This document shows positions 23,800-35,900 of a stretch of DNA of 64,000 nucleotides, piece by piece; position 1 is the first letter of the stretch, and the number at the start of each line of letters is the position of its first letter. A model generated the notes under the pieces. It did no database searches and was not told where the DNA came from. It worked only from the letters and a program-made list of their open reading frames with translations. A program made the position numbers and the translations under genes. The stretch covers positions 1 through 64,000 of the forward strand of contig JBAZSJ010000026.1 of assembly GCA_041662485.1 (NCBI GenBank). Direction: 5' to 3'. Source of the stretch: Rariglobus sp041662485 (GTDB taxonomy: Bacteria > Verrucomicrobiota > Verrucomicrobiia > Opitutales > Opitutaceae).

Positions 23800-26736
23800 A
23801 TGACCTCAGCCGAGATCCGCCAGTCCTTCCTCGATTTCTTCGCTTCCCAAGGCCACACGATCGTCCCGTCGTCGTCCCTCCTGCCCGACTCCCCCGGACT
23901 CCTCTTCACCAACGCCGGCATGAACCAGTTCGTGCCCATTTTCCTCGGTGACAAAGCCGCCGACGTCTCCACATGGGCCGGCGCCCGCCCCGCCAAGGAC
24001 ACCCGCGCCGCCGACACCCAGAAATGCATCCGCGCCGGCGGCAAACACAACGACCTCGAGGACGTCGGCTACGACACCTACCACCACACCCTCTTCGAGA
24101 TGCTCGGCAACTGGTCCTTCGGCGACTACTTCAAAAAAGAGTCGCTCACCTGGGGCTGGCATTTGTTGACGAAAGTCTGGGGCATCCCCGCCAAGCGTCT
24201 CTACGCCACCGTCTACGCCCCCAAGCCCGGCGACCCCTCCGAATTCGACACCGAGGCCAACGCAATCTGGACCGAGCTCTTCACCGCCGCCGGCCTCGAC
24301 CCCGCCCTCCACATCGTCCACGGCAACCGCAAAGACAACTTCTGGCAGATGGGCGACACCGGCCCCTGCGGCCCCTGCTCCGAAATCCATTTCAACCTCC
24401 TTCCCTCGGACGACGAAGTCGAAGGCCGCAAGGGCGTAAACTCCAGCAGCCCGCGCTGCATCGAAATCTGGAACCACGTCTTCATTCAGTTCAACGCCAA
24501 CGCCGACGGCACCTTCTCCCCGCTCGCCGCCAAGCACGTTGACACCGGCATGGGCTTCGAACGCGTCGCCGGCATCCACGCCACGACGAAAGGTTTTACG
24601 GACTTCTCCCCCGAGCCCTCCAACTACAACGCCGACGTATTCGCCCCGTTGTTCGCCAAGGTCACTGCCCTCTCGGGCAAGACCTACACCGGCACCGTCC
24701 CGACCAAGCGCGAAGGCCTCAGCGAACAAGAGAACATCGACATCGCTTTCCGCGTGTTGGCCGATCACGCCCGCACGATCTCGTGCAGCATCGCCGACGG
24801 CATCATGCCCGGCAACGAAGGCCGCAACTACGTCATCCGCCGCATCCTCCGCCGCGGCATTCTTTACGGCACGAAGCTCGGCCTCAAAACCGGCTTCTTC
24901 GAACAACTCGTCGCCCCCGTCGTCGAATCCCTCGGCAAAGTCTTCCCCGAACTCGTCGAACGCCAGGACATCATCCGCCGCGTAATCAAGAGCGAGGAAG
25001 AGTCCTTTGGCCGCACGCTAGATAAGGGTTTAGCAATTTTTGTTTCTGAAACTCAAAATCCGGAGTCACTGAAGGAACGTCTTTTGACCCGTCGCACGAT
25101 GTTCACGCCTGAGGGCGGCTCTGTAATTAATGGAAAAAAAATCACCAGCGAAGGCATCGATGTTTTAGTCCGAGTCCAGCCTACCGAGATTGAGCAGACA
25201 TTCCATGTTGTCATCGAGTATTCAGAACTTGATCGCAAAGATGTGAAGAACTTCGCGCGAGACATTACGCGGCACATTCAAATCCATCGCGAAAGTCTCA
25301 CGAAATCGGTTTCAGGTGCCCTAGCTTTCCAGCTCTACGACACCTACGGCTTCCCTCTCGACATGACGCAGCTCCTCGCCACCGAGCGCGGACTCACCGT
25401 GGACACCGCCGAGTTCGAGCGTCTCATGGACGAGCAGCGCAAACGCGGCCAAGCCTCCACCAAGAAAACCATCGTCGTCGCCGCCACCGAAGGCTCCGAC
25501 ACCACCGAGGTCACGCCCACCGTCTTCGTCGGCTACGAAAAGCTCACCGCCGAAACCACGCTCGTCGACATCGTCAAAACCGAGAAAGACACCTACCTCG
25601 TCTTCGCCGAAACCCCCTTCTACGCCGAAATGGGCGGCCAGCTCGGTGACACCGGCGACGCCCTCGTCTCCGGCCACCTCGTCCACATCACCGACACCGT
25701 GAAGGACAAGTCCGGCCGCTACCTCCATCGGATCGCCTCCGAATGTAGGAGCGAGCTTGCTCGCGATGTTCGCGCCACGCTCTCCGTCAACGCCACCCGT
25801 CGCCGCGCCATCAACCGCCACCACACCGCGACCCACCTCCTCCACTGGGCCTTAAGAAAAGTCCTCGGCACGCATGTCCGCCAGGCCGGCTCCCTCAACG
25901 CCCCCGACCGCCTCCGCTTCGACTTCGCCCACTTCGAGGCCGTCACGCCCGCCCAGCTCCGCGAGATCGAAGGCCTCGTCAACGAACGCGTCCTCGAAAA
26001 CGCCGCCGTCGCCTCCTACGAAACCGAGTTCGACAAAAAGCCCGAAGGCACCCTCGCGTTCTTCGGCGAGAAATACGGCAAGACCGTCCGCGTCGTGGAC
26101 ACCGGCGGCTACAGCCGCGAACTCTGCGGCGGCACCCACGTCTCCACCACCGGTGAAATCGGCCTCGTTAAAATCATCTCCGAAGGCGCCGTCGCCGCCG
26201 GCACCCGCCGTCTCGAAGCCGTCGCCGGCCAGGCCGCCTACGACCACGTTTCCTCCATCGAGCACCAACTCGCCGTCACCGCCGCGAAGATCGGCGTGCC
26301 CGTGAGCCAGCTCGACCTCAAACTCGACTCCCTCCTCGCCCACAAGGCCGAGGCCGAGAAGAAGCTCAAGGTCTTCGAGCAACGCGCCATCTCCGCCCTC
26401 GCCAACGACCTCGCCTTCAAGGCCGTGACCAAGGACGGACTCCCGCACGTCTCCGCCGTCGTCACCGTCGAGGCCCCCGAGGCCCTGCGTGAAATCGGCT
26501 CCCAAGTCCTCGCCCGTCTGGGCGGCGAAGGCGTGGTCGTCATCGGCGCCGCCTTCGGCCCCGACAAACTCTCCCTCGTCGCCTTCTGTTCGCCCGCCGC
26601 GATCAAGGCCGGCCACCAGGCCGGCAAGATCATCGCCGCGATCACCCCGAAGCTCGGCGGCAAAGGCGGCGGCAAGCCCGACTTCGCCATGGGCGGCGGC
26701 AAGGACGTCGCCAAGCTCGCCGAAGTCCTCGGCTGA
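23800..26736 (+). CDS. alaS: Alanyl-tRNA synthetase with two unusual insertions
   Basis: A 978-residue class II synthetase (usual length about 870-890). Catalytic blocks at the N-terminus include 'QSFLDFFASQGHTIVPSSSL', 'TNAGMNQFVPIFLG', 'CIRAGGKHNDLEDVGYD' and 'HTLFEMLGNWSFGDYF'. The editing domain has its zinc site: HTATH at residues 675-679 and Cys776/His780 in 'ELCGGTHV'. A C-terminal C-Ala domain follows, with the glycine-rich 'GGKGGGKPDFAMGGG'. Two oddities set it apart: an extra stretch of about 75-100 residues (about 407-504) with different base composition, and the peptide 'ECRSELARDVRA' (648-659) encoded by a palindromic repeat. All catalytic and editing residues are kept, so it is probably functional and essential. 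Confidence 0.95.
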   Translation: MTSAEIRQSFLDFFASQGHTIVPSSSLLPDSPGLLFTNAGMNQFVPIFLGDKAADVSTWAGARPAKDTRAADTQKCIRAGGKHNDLEDVGYDTYHHTLFEMLGNWSFGDYFKKESLTWGWHLLTKVWGIPAKRLYATVYAPKPGDPSEFDTEANAIWTELFTAAGLDPALHIVHGNRKDNFWQMGDTGPCGPCSEIHFNLLPSDDEVEGRKGVNSSSPRCIEIWNHVFIQFNANADGTFSPLAAKHVDTGMGFERVAGIHATTKGFTDFSPEPSNYNADVFAPLFAKVTALSGKTYTGTVPTKREGLSEQENIDIAFRVLADHARTISCSIADGIMPGNEGRNYVIRRILRRGILYGTKLGLKTGFFEQLVAPVVESLGKVFPELVERQDIIRRVIKSEEESFGRTLDKGLAIFVSETQNPESLKERLLTRRTMFTPEGGSVINGKKITSEGIDVLVRVQPTEIEQTFHVVIEYSELDRKDVKNFARDITRHIQIHRESLTKSVSGALAFQLYDTYGFPLDMTQLLATERGLTVDTAEFERLMDEQRKRGQASTKKTIVVAATEGSDTTEVTPTVFVGYEKLTAETTLVDIVKTEKDTYLVFAETPFYAEMGGQLGDTGDALVSGHLVHITDTVKDKSGRYLHRIASECRSELARDVRATLSVNATRRRAINRHHTATHLLHWALRKVLGTHVRQAGSLNAPDRLRFDFAHFEAVTPAQLREIEGLVNERVLENAAVASYETEFDKKPEGTLAFFGEKYGKTVRVVDTGGYSRELCGGTHVSTTGEIGLVKIISEGAVAAGTRRLEAVAGQAAYDHVSSIEHQLAVTAAKIGVPVSQLDLKLDSLLAHKAEAEKKLKVFEQRAISALANDLAFKAVTKDGLPHVSAVVTVEAPEALREIGSQVLARLGGEGVVVIGAAFGPDKLSLVAFCSPAAIKAGHQAGKIIAAITPKLGGKGGGKPDFAMGGGKDVAKLAEVLG
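25018..25310 (+). other. Base-composition-shifted in-frame insertion within alaS
   Basis: Within alaS the surroundings are extremely GC-rich and C-ending in codon use, but 25018-25310 is visibly richer in A/T with codons such as TTA, ATT and AAA. It encodes about 97 residues, including 'GKKITSEGIDVLVRVQPTEI' and 'ARDITRHIQIHRESL', where normal AlaRS has only about 25-30 residues between 'FG.TL..G' and 'G..AF.LYDTYGFP'. The reading frame stays open on both sides. I do not recognise the inserted peptide. No intein splice residues are at the borders. Confidence 0.7.
25745..25773 (+). repeat. REP half-element inserted in frame in alaS
   Basis: The sequence GTAGGAGCGAGCTTGCTC, followed by GCGATGTTCGC, is the same palindrome arm found as pairs in four intergenic regions of the window (39436, 46515, 51271, 59694). 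Here only one arm is present and it is translated as part of 'ECRSELARDVRA', between the beta-barrel and editing domains of AlaRS. Confidence 0.85.
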
Positions 26737-26741
26737 GTGCC

Positions 26742-26830
26742 TTGGAATGTAGGAGCCTGCTTGCAGGCGATTGATGGGGAATCTCAGTCGAACACCTCAC
26801 ATCGCCTGCAAGCAGGCTCCTACATTCCAA
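26742..26830. repeat. REP-like perfect inverted repeat after alaS
   Basis: Two perfect 30-base arms (26742-26771 and 26801-26830) around a 29-base spacer. The arm includes GTAGGAGCCTGCTTGCAGGC. It shares GTAGGAGC and the ATTCC-type flank with the REP arm inside alaS, so it is a sister family. It begins six bases after the alaS stop and may act as its transcription stop. From 26831 to 26988 I see no gene or clear promoter. Confidence 0.85.
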
Positions 26831-26988
26831 TCCCTCCTGATGTCCTCCGCCCTCAAGGGCATGTTCGGCCCCGCGCGTTGCCGTCCTTAACTCATAATTC
26901 CTATAAGACATTGCCGATTCGATCACTTTTGGGCCCGAATCCCGCTTTCCGTCTTGTTATCAAGTTGCCCTAGAGTATTTTCTGCCGG

Positions 26989-29900
26989 GTGAAAATCCCT
27001 CGCGGTGTCTACCCCTTCCTCGTTATCGCCCTCTTCGTTTTGGGACTAATCGGGTTATACCGCATCAAACTGGCATCGTCCGCCCCCGACGCCCCCGTTG
27101 TTGCATCAACCGCTCCGGCCGCCGCTCCCGCCGGCTCGCAGCCCCCGACCGTTCGCGAAGAAAAAGCCCCCGTATCACCGCCCGCCCAGTCTGAACAAAA
27201 GGTCGCGTCCGGCCAGACCGCCCAAGATGAAATCCTCGCCCGCGCCCGGCTGATGAAAGAGCGGTCCACCGCGCCCAACGCGGACGGTCGTTTCGAGAAA
27301 GTCCGTCTTTTTGAACTGCCGGACACCAAGTATCCTTATGTGCGTGTCGAGGAGGTCTGGCGCCGTGACCCCGCTTCGAATCGCGACGAGCTGGAGCGCA
27401 GAACGCTGATGGTCGCCGACCACCTGGTGGTCAAACTGTCCGCCACCGCCACGCCCGACGACCTCGCCCGTTTCATCGGTGCTGTCGGCGCCAAAACCCG
27501 CCGCCAAGTCGGCAAAAGCCGCGTCTACCTGGTCGCCACGCCCGGGGTGGGTCTCGACGAATACGAGGTCACCCGCGACTTCCTGCGCGGTTCCGGCTCC
27601 CCTCTCGCCTACGTCGAGCCCGACTACCTTGTCCAGGCGTTGCGCACCCCCAACGACCCCGCCTTCTCCCATCTTTGGGGCCTGAATAATCTCGGACAAA
27701 CCGGCGGCGTGGGCGATGCGGACATCGACGCACCGGAGGCTTGGGACGTTACCCGCGGCAGCACCAACGTGACCGTCGCCGTGATCGACACCGGCATCGA
27801 TTACGCCCACCCCGACCTCGCGGCCAACATATGGACCAATCCCGGCGAAATCCCCGGCAACGGTATCGACGACGATCACAACGGCTACGTCGACGACGTC
27901 CATGGCTGGGACTTCATCAACAACGACCGTGATCCGACGGACGACCACTACCACGGCACGCACTGCGCCGGCACCATCGGCGCGGTCGGCGACAACGGGA
28001 TCGGCGTGGTCGGTGTCTCCCCAAGCGTAAAACTCATGGCCCTCAAGTTTCTCGGTCTCAGCGGTGGCTACACCTCGGACGCCATCGAAGCCGTGGACTA
28101 CGCGACCGCCAACGGCGCGCGCATCACCTCCAACAGCTGGGGCGGCGGCGGCTACTCGCAGGCGCTCAAAGACTCCATCGACGAGTCCGCCCAGGCCGGC
28201 GTTCTCTTTGTCGCCGCGGCCGGCAACTCCAGCTGCAACAACGACCAGACCAGCCACTACCCGTCATCCTACCTCTCCCCCAACATCGTCGCCGTGGCCG
28301 CCACCAACCACCGCGATGAACTCGCATCTTTTTCATCCTACGGCGCCACCACCGTGGATCTGGCCGCGCCCGGCGTGGACATCTACTCTTCCTCTCCCGG
28401 AGGCGGCTATCGCTACCTCAGCGGCACCTCCATGGCCACACCCCATGTCTCCGGCGCGGCCGCCCTGCTGCTCGCAACCCGTCCCGACTGGCAGTGGGAC
28501 GATCTCAAGGCCGCCCTGCTGGCGTCCTGCGACCCGGTGCCGGCTCTCAAAGGAAAGGTTGTCACAGGCGGTCGTCTCAACATCGCGCGCGCCATCCTGT
28601 TGAACACCGGGCCCTACGTCGCCCTGAATTCGGTCGCCCTCGACGACTCCGTGGCCGGCGGCGGCAATGGCAACGGTGACGGCATCGCCAGTCCCGGCGA
28701 GACGCTGGCCATCCGCCTGCGCGTGCAAAACACCGGCTCCGAGAACGCGGCCGGCGTCGCCACCACCGCATCCCTCCCGAACAACTCCGGCCAGGCCACG
28801 CTTGTGCGCGCCTCCGAATCATGGGGCTCCCTCGCGCCCGGCCAGAGCCGCGGCAACGACGCCACCCCCCTGCTGGTAAGCATCTCCCCTTCCGTCGCGA
28901 CTCCGCACACGCTCAACCTCCGTTTCACCACCACCGACGGAGCCGGCGGCAGTTGGACCACCGAAACCAGCTGCGTCGTCAACCGCGTCTCCACCGTCAC
29001 CGGCCGTGTGCTCACCTTGTCCGGAGCCGCCCCCCTGGCCAACGCCGTTGTCGCCTACGCGGGCGCCTCCACCGGCCAGTCTGTCACCAACGCGACCGGC
29101 GACTACGTGCTCCGCCTTGTCGAGGGCGACTACACGCTCACCGCCGGCGCCGCCGGCTACAATGCCTCGGCCCCGGTCTCGCTGCGGGTGCCGCCCGATG
29201 CGCAGACGGTCGATTTCAGCCTCGGCCGCTCGCGGCTGACCGTCAGTCCGTCCGCGATCTCGTCCACCCAATTGGAGAACCGCACGACCAACCACCCGCT
29301 GCACTTGGCCAATACCGGCGACATCCCCCTCACCGTCACGCTTTCGGCCAGTGCGCTCGCTTCCGCCAGCTCCAGCATCTCCGCGATTGTCCCGGCAAAC
29401 GCCTTCGCCCGCGCGGCCGCGACCTCCGCCTCCGAGGTTCCCGATTCAAGCCCGCCTCCGTCAACGTCCGTTGATGCCGCTTCCGGCATCCCGGTCACCG
29501 ATGATTTCGAGGACGGGGTTCTCGATGGCTGGACCAGCGGACTCGGCTCGGGCGAACGGACCATCGACACCGCCTTTTCGGCCCACGGCGCCCGCAGCTT
29601 CCGCTTCCGCAACACGTCCGGCAACGCCCACTACAACGGCATCCAGCGCGACCTGCCCGCCGCCTCGCGCCCGAAGAGCGCGTCGTTCTGGATCCGCCCA
29701 GGCACCACCGTGGACGCCAGCAGCTACTTCGTCCTCGGCGATCTTTCGGGGGACACGATCTTCTTTTTCGCCCGGGACAACGGATGCCTCTACATCAACG
29801 CCGATGTCGGCGGCGACAACTCCTACCCCTATCAGGCCGGAGCCTGGTATCACATCGAGTTTCGCAACATCAACTGGGACACCCGCCGCTTCGACTACCA

Positions 29901-32900
29901 TGTGAACGGCGCCGCCGTGAAGACCTCCATTCCGTTCCGGCGGGCTTCCACCGAGATCCGCCGCGTCTCGCTCTACAATTTCAGCGCCGGGGCCGAGGCG
30001 CGGTGGGATGACGTGTCCCTGCTCGACGAATACGGCGGCTGGCTCTCCGTCTCTCCCCGCTCGCTCACGCTGGCGGCGGGCGCGGAAACCGATGTCACGG
30101 TGACCATCGACTCCACGGACATGGCCGCCGCCACCCATTACGGCCGGCTGGATATCATCTCGAACGATCCCTTGTCGCCGCGCACGACCGTGCCCGTAAC
30201 GCTCGTCGTCCAGGCCGAGCCCAACACCCCTCCGGTCGCGACCTCCCGGACCTTGACCATCAACGAGGACACGCCCGTCACCCTGACGCTCGACGGCACC
30301 GATGCCGAAAACAACCCGCTGACCGCGGTCATCGTATCGCTGCCCGCGTCCGGCACCCTCTACCAGACCAACGACGGCACCAGCCTCGGCGCGCCCATCA
30401 CCTCCGTGCCCGTGGCCGTCACCGACATTTCGCGGCGCGTCATTTACGTGCCCGCCGCCAACGCCAACGGCGCCGCGCTCGCCGCCTTCCAGTTTTACCT
30501 GCGCGACCCGCGCAGCCAGTCCGCGCCGGCCACGATCACCATCACCGTCACCGCCGTGAACGACCTCCCCCTCGCCCGCGATGACCAGGCGGGCGTCGCC
30601 CCCGGCGAAGTTCTGGCGGCCATCGCCGTTCTCTCCAACGACACCGACGCCGACGGCGACCCTCTCTCCTTGGTGAGCGTCACCCAGGGCGCCCGCGGAA
30701 CCGTGTCGATCAACCCCGCCGGCACGCTCCGCTATGAGCCGGCGGCCGGCTTCACCAGCGGCGCCGACCAGTTCAATTACACGGTGCAGGATGGCCGCGG
30801 CGGCACGGCAACCGCCCGTGTTTCCATCACGGTGGGACACCTCGCGGCCGGACCCTGGCCGATGATGGGCGGCAACCCCGCGCACACAGGATACTATCCC
30901 GCCGCGCTCGGCTCGGGTTCCTTCGTCGCCACTTGGACTCTTCCGTTCGGACGCTCGCTCAACCAAGCCTCCATCGCCGCTGGACGCGTCTTCGTGACGC
31001 CGAGCATTTACTTCAACGAAACCCACGTCACCGCCGTGCGGCTCGACAGCGGCACGGTCGAGTGGCGCAAGGATTTCACCACCGCCCGTTCACTGACCGG
31101 CCCGAGCTACCACGATGGCGTCATCTACCTGCAACGCGGCAATCATTCCTCCGACAGCCAGCTCTGGGCCCTCAACGCCGCCACGGGCGCCACGGTGTGG
31201 AGCAGCCCCTTTCAAGCCCAGTGGGAAGTTTACCAGCCGCCCACGGTGATCGACTCGGCCGTTTACATCAACGCCGGCTACTATGGTGGCATCTACGGCT
31301 ACAATCGGAGCAGCGGAGCACAGCTCTTTTCCCAAAATCTGCCTCAAGAGGACGGTTGGACGCCGGCCTACTACAACGGAACGGTTTACTCCTTTGTCCG
31401 CGGAATTCTGACCGCGCACAATCCGACGACGGGTGCAGCCTTGTGGACTGTGAATGTCAAACCCGACACCAATTCCTACTCCGGCGGCACCAACACCGTG
31501 GCAATAGCCGAAAACTGCGCTTACTTCGTAAACAAACCCGCTACCGGCTCTGAGCTTGTGTGCGTTAATCTCGACACCCACTCAGTCGTCTGGCGTGTGG
31601 CGGCCACCTACTTCCAAGCCACCCCCGCGGTGGCCAACGGTGCGGTCTACGTCATCGACGGCACCGCCGTGCGCTCCTACCGCACGTCCGACGGCGTCGC
31701 CCTCAAGGTCTTTTCCACCGGCACCGAAAACGCCAGCTATCAACCCATCGTCACCAACGACGCGCTGATCGCCGCCAACGCCAACCGCGTGTGGATATGG
31801 GATCTCGCCACGCAAACCCAGCGGCAGACCTTCACCCCCGGCGGCATCGTCAGCATCTCCGACGGAAATCTCATCGTTGCCGGCTCGGGCGGCGTCCTCG
31901 CCTGCTACGGCATCACCGGCACGGGCCGCACTCCTCCTGTCGCGGTCGCCGCCACCGTCACCGGCACCGAGGACCAGGCCCTCCCGATCACGCTGCAAGG
32001 CACCGACGCCGACGGGGATACTCTCACCGCCATCATCACCAGCCTTCCTTCGGTGGGCACCCTCTGCCAAACCGATGACGGCGTCACTCCCGGCAACGCC
32101 ATCCTCACGGTCCCGGCTGTCGTCACCCATCCCGGTCGCACGGTGATCTACAAGCCGCTGTCCGACGACTTCGGCACCGCCCGTGCCACCTTCTCCTTCC
32201 GCGTGCTCGACGGCGTGTTCAACTCCGCCCCCGCCAGCATCACCATCAACCTCACCGGGGTTAACGACGCCCCTCGCGCCCAGGACGACCAATACCGCAT
32301 ACGTCCCGGAGTTTCCCTCTCCACGTTCAACCCCGTGGCAAACGACCTGGATGCGGACGGGGACACCCTGGTCATCACCGCGACCACCGCAGCCGCACAT
32401 GGCACCATCGCCACCAACGCCGACGGCACCCTCCGCTACACCCCGAACGCCGGCTTCATCTCGGGCACGGATACCTTCACCTACACCATCGCCGATGCCC
32501 TCGGGGTCACCTCGGGCGCCACCGTCACCTTCGAAATCACCACCGATTTCCGCGCCGACTGGCCTACCCTTGGCGGCGCGCCCACCCATGCCGGTCATTA
32601 CATCGGCGCCCTCGGAACCGCTCCTTTGACCGAACTCTGGACCTATCCCGTTGGAACGGCCGTCAACGCCCCCGCCGTCGCGGACGGACGCGTCTATCTC
32701 ACTGTTCAAGGCAACTGGTCCGGCTACATGCTCGCCATCGCCCTCGACACCGCCACCGGCGCCGAGGCCTGGCGGACGCAGTTCCTTCCCGGCAGCTCGC
32801 TCAATCCTCCGACTTGGTTTGCGAACAAAGTTTATCTCCAGCGGGGCAACCATTCTTCGGACAGCCAGCTTTTTGCCCTCGATGCCCGCACCGGCACCGA

Positions 32901-35900
32901 AGTCTGGCGCGCCCCCTTCACCGCACAGTGGGAGCGCTACCTCGCCCCTGCGGTGGACGATTCCGGCGTCTACGTCGACGGTGGCTCCTACGGCGGCCTC
33001 TACGGTTTCCAAACCGCGACCGGCGTCCAGAAATTCTTCAATTCCTCGCTGGGGCAATATGACCAGTGGACGCCCGCACTCGATGACGATGCGGGACTTT
33101 ACTCATTCGTCATGGGTAAATTCCGCGCCCATGACCGGGCCACCGGCGCGATTCTCTGGACCATCGACTTCGGCTGGAACTGGGCGGGATATTCCATGGG
33201 TCGCAGCATCGCCTGTGCTGATGGCCTGGCTTATCTCATCAACGATCCGTCAACCGGAGGCCAGGATCTGGTCGCCATCGACCTCAGCACCCGCACCGTG
33301 AAATGGCGCGTAAGCGGCTCGTTCCGCGGCACGCCCGTCATCGCCAATGGCATTGTCTACGCTTCGTCCACGGGACGCATCCGCGCCTACAACTCCGGCT
33401 CGGGTCGCATGCTGCGCGAATACATCGCACCGACCGAAACCGGACTGCTGGCCACTCCGCTAGTGTCAGACGATCTCGTCATCGCGGCCTCTTCGACCAA
33501 GACCTATCTCTTCAACCTCGCCACGGGCGCGGTCGTTCAAACCCTGCCCGTGTCCGGGGAAATCGCCCTCGCCGACGACTCCCTGTTCCTGGCCGGCACC
33601 GACAACGTCATCCGTCGTTATGGTCGGGCCTCCGCGTCCAATCATGCGCCCGTCGCCTCGCCGCTGCACCTGTCCATCCTCGAAGAATCCTCCGTCGCGG
33701 TCAGCCTCGCCGGCACCGACAGCGATGGCGACGCGCTCCGTTTTGTCATCCGCACCTTGCCGGCCAAGGGCAGGCTCTACCAAACCCCCGACGGCCAGTC
33801 CAAAGGCACTCTCATCACCACCGTCCCCGCCTTGGTTTCACACTCCAGCGGCACGGTCATCTACGAGGCTCCCCTCGATCTCTCCGGCACGGCGGCAGGC
33901 GGCTTCACTTACACCGCCAACGATTACGCGGCCACTTCGACATCCGCCGCCGTCGTCATCGACATCACGCCGGTCAACGACGCTCCGGTTGCGGTGCCGG
34001 ATACCATGGCCATCCGCCCCGGCGAGGTCCTCGCCAATTTCCGTCCCGAAGCCAATGACCGAGATCCCGACGGTGACCCCCTCACGGTCACATCCTTCAC
34101 CCAGCCCGCACATGGCTCGGTCGTCGCCAGTGCCGACGGCACCCTGCAATACACCGCCGAAGCCGGCTTCATCGAGGGCGATGACGCCTTTGCCTACACC
34201 ATTTCGGATCCGGCCGGCCTCACGTCGACCGCCACGGTCAGCATCATCGTCAGCGCCACCCGTGGACGCGACTGGCCCATGTTCGGCGCCGGCCCCGCCC
34301 ACGCCGGCTACCTCCCGCTCAACCTGGGATCCGCCACCTTCAGCCAACGCTGGGCCAACAATCTCGGGCAGGTCCCCCTACACCTTGCCGTCGCCGACAA
34401 CCGGGTGTTCGCCAGCTTCAATGTTTATCACGTCGATTCGAAGCTTGTCTCCCTCGACGCCGGCTCCGGTGCGGAAACATGGCGGGTAAACCATACCGGA
34501 ATAGCCGCCCTCAATCCGCCCGCCTATCAAGGCGGTCGCGTCTACATGCAGGTGGGCAACTCCTCCTCCAGCCGCCTCCATGCCGTGCGGGCCGACACCG
34601 GAACAGCCGTCTGGTCTGCGCCCTTCTCTGCCCAATGGGAGCACTACCTTTCACCCACCGTTGACGACTCCGGTGTCTTCATAAACGGCGGTTACTATGG
34701 CGGCATTTATCGCTTCAATCGCGACACTGGGGCGCAAACGTTCTTCCTCGGTCTTGATCAATACGATGGATGGACGCCACTACGTCATCAAGGCGGTCTC
34801 TACTCCTTCGTAACGGGAATCCTTCGCAGTCATAACCCCGAAACCGGTGCCATACTCAAAACGCTGACTCTCGGTTGGAACTGGGCGGGCTATACCATGA
34901 ACCGCACCATCGCCGCCGAGTCCGGCGTCGGTTTTCTCGTCAACGACGCCGTCACCATCCCGGCGGGCGGACGCGATCTGACGGCCGTCGATCTCGCCAC
35001 CCTCACCGTCAAGTGGACCGCCCGCGACACCAAGTTCACCGGCACGCCCGCCGTCGCCAACGGCGTGGTCTACGTCCTCGCCCAAAACTCCGTCCAAGCC
35101 TTCTCCGCCGCCGACGGCCGTCTGCTTCGCACGTATGTCGCCACAGGCGAGACCAATCTCCAGTGGCAGCCGATCGTCACCAGCGACACCCTCATCGCCT
35201 ACTCTCCGACGAAGACCTACCTCTTCAACCTCTTCGACGGCGCTCTCCGCCAGACCATCCCCTACGGCGGTCATGTCAGCCTCGCCGGCGACAGCCTCTA
35301 CATCGGCAGCTCCGACAATTACGTCCGCGCCTTTGGCATACCCGACACGTTGAACCACCCTCCCGTCGCACTTCCGGCGACCGTGAGAACCAACGAGGAC
35401 ACGCCCGTCGCCATCACCCTTGAAGCCACGGATGCGGACGGCCAAGCACTCACCTGCTCCATCACCCGCCTGCCCGCGCAGGGCACGCTTCACTGGACCA
35501 GCGACGGCGTCACCCCCGGCGCAGCCATCGTCAACACACCCGCCCTTGCCGGAGCCGCACCCTGCCGCGTTCTTTATGTCCCGCCTCCCGATGTCTCCGG
35601 CGACAACCTCGGCGATTTCCGTTTCGCCGCCAGCGATGGTCGCTCGCTGTCCGCCGAAGCCCTCGTCTCCCTGCATGTCACCCCGGTCAACGACGCACCC
35701 GTCGCCGAACCAGACTTCCGCGTGATCCAGCCCGGCCAGATCCTCAGCCCTGTGCGCGAACTCGCCAACGACCTCGACGTGGACGGCGACGTATTGTCCA
35801 TCGTGTCATATACCCAGCCCGCCCAAGGAGGCATCGTCATCACAAATACGGACGGAACCCTGCGTTTCCATCCGCCTCATGACGCGACCACCGGCACCTA

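Noticed and set aside
25018..25310. Intein in alaS
   Set aside because: No Cys/Ser at the start or His-Asn at the end of the insert, and far too short for an intein.
26836..26889. Tiny frame starting ATGTCCTCCGCCCTC after alaS
   Set aside because: Only about 17 codons, no conservation that I can recall and no ribosome site.
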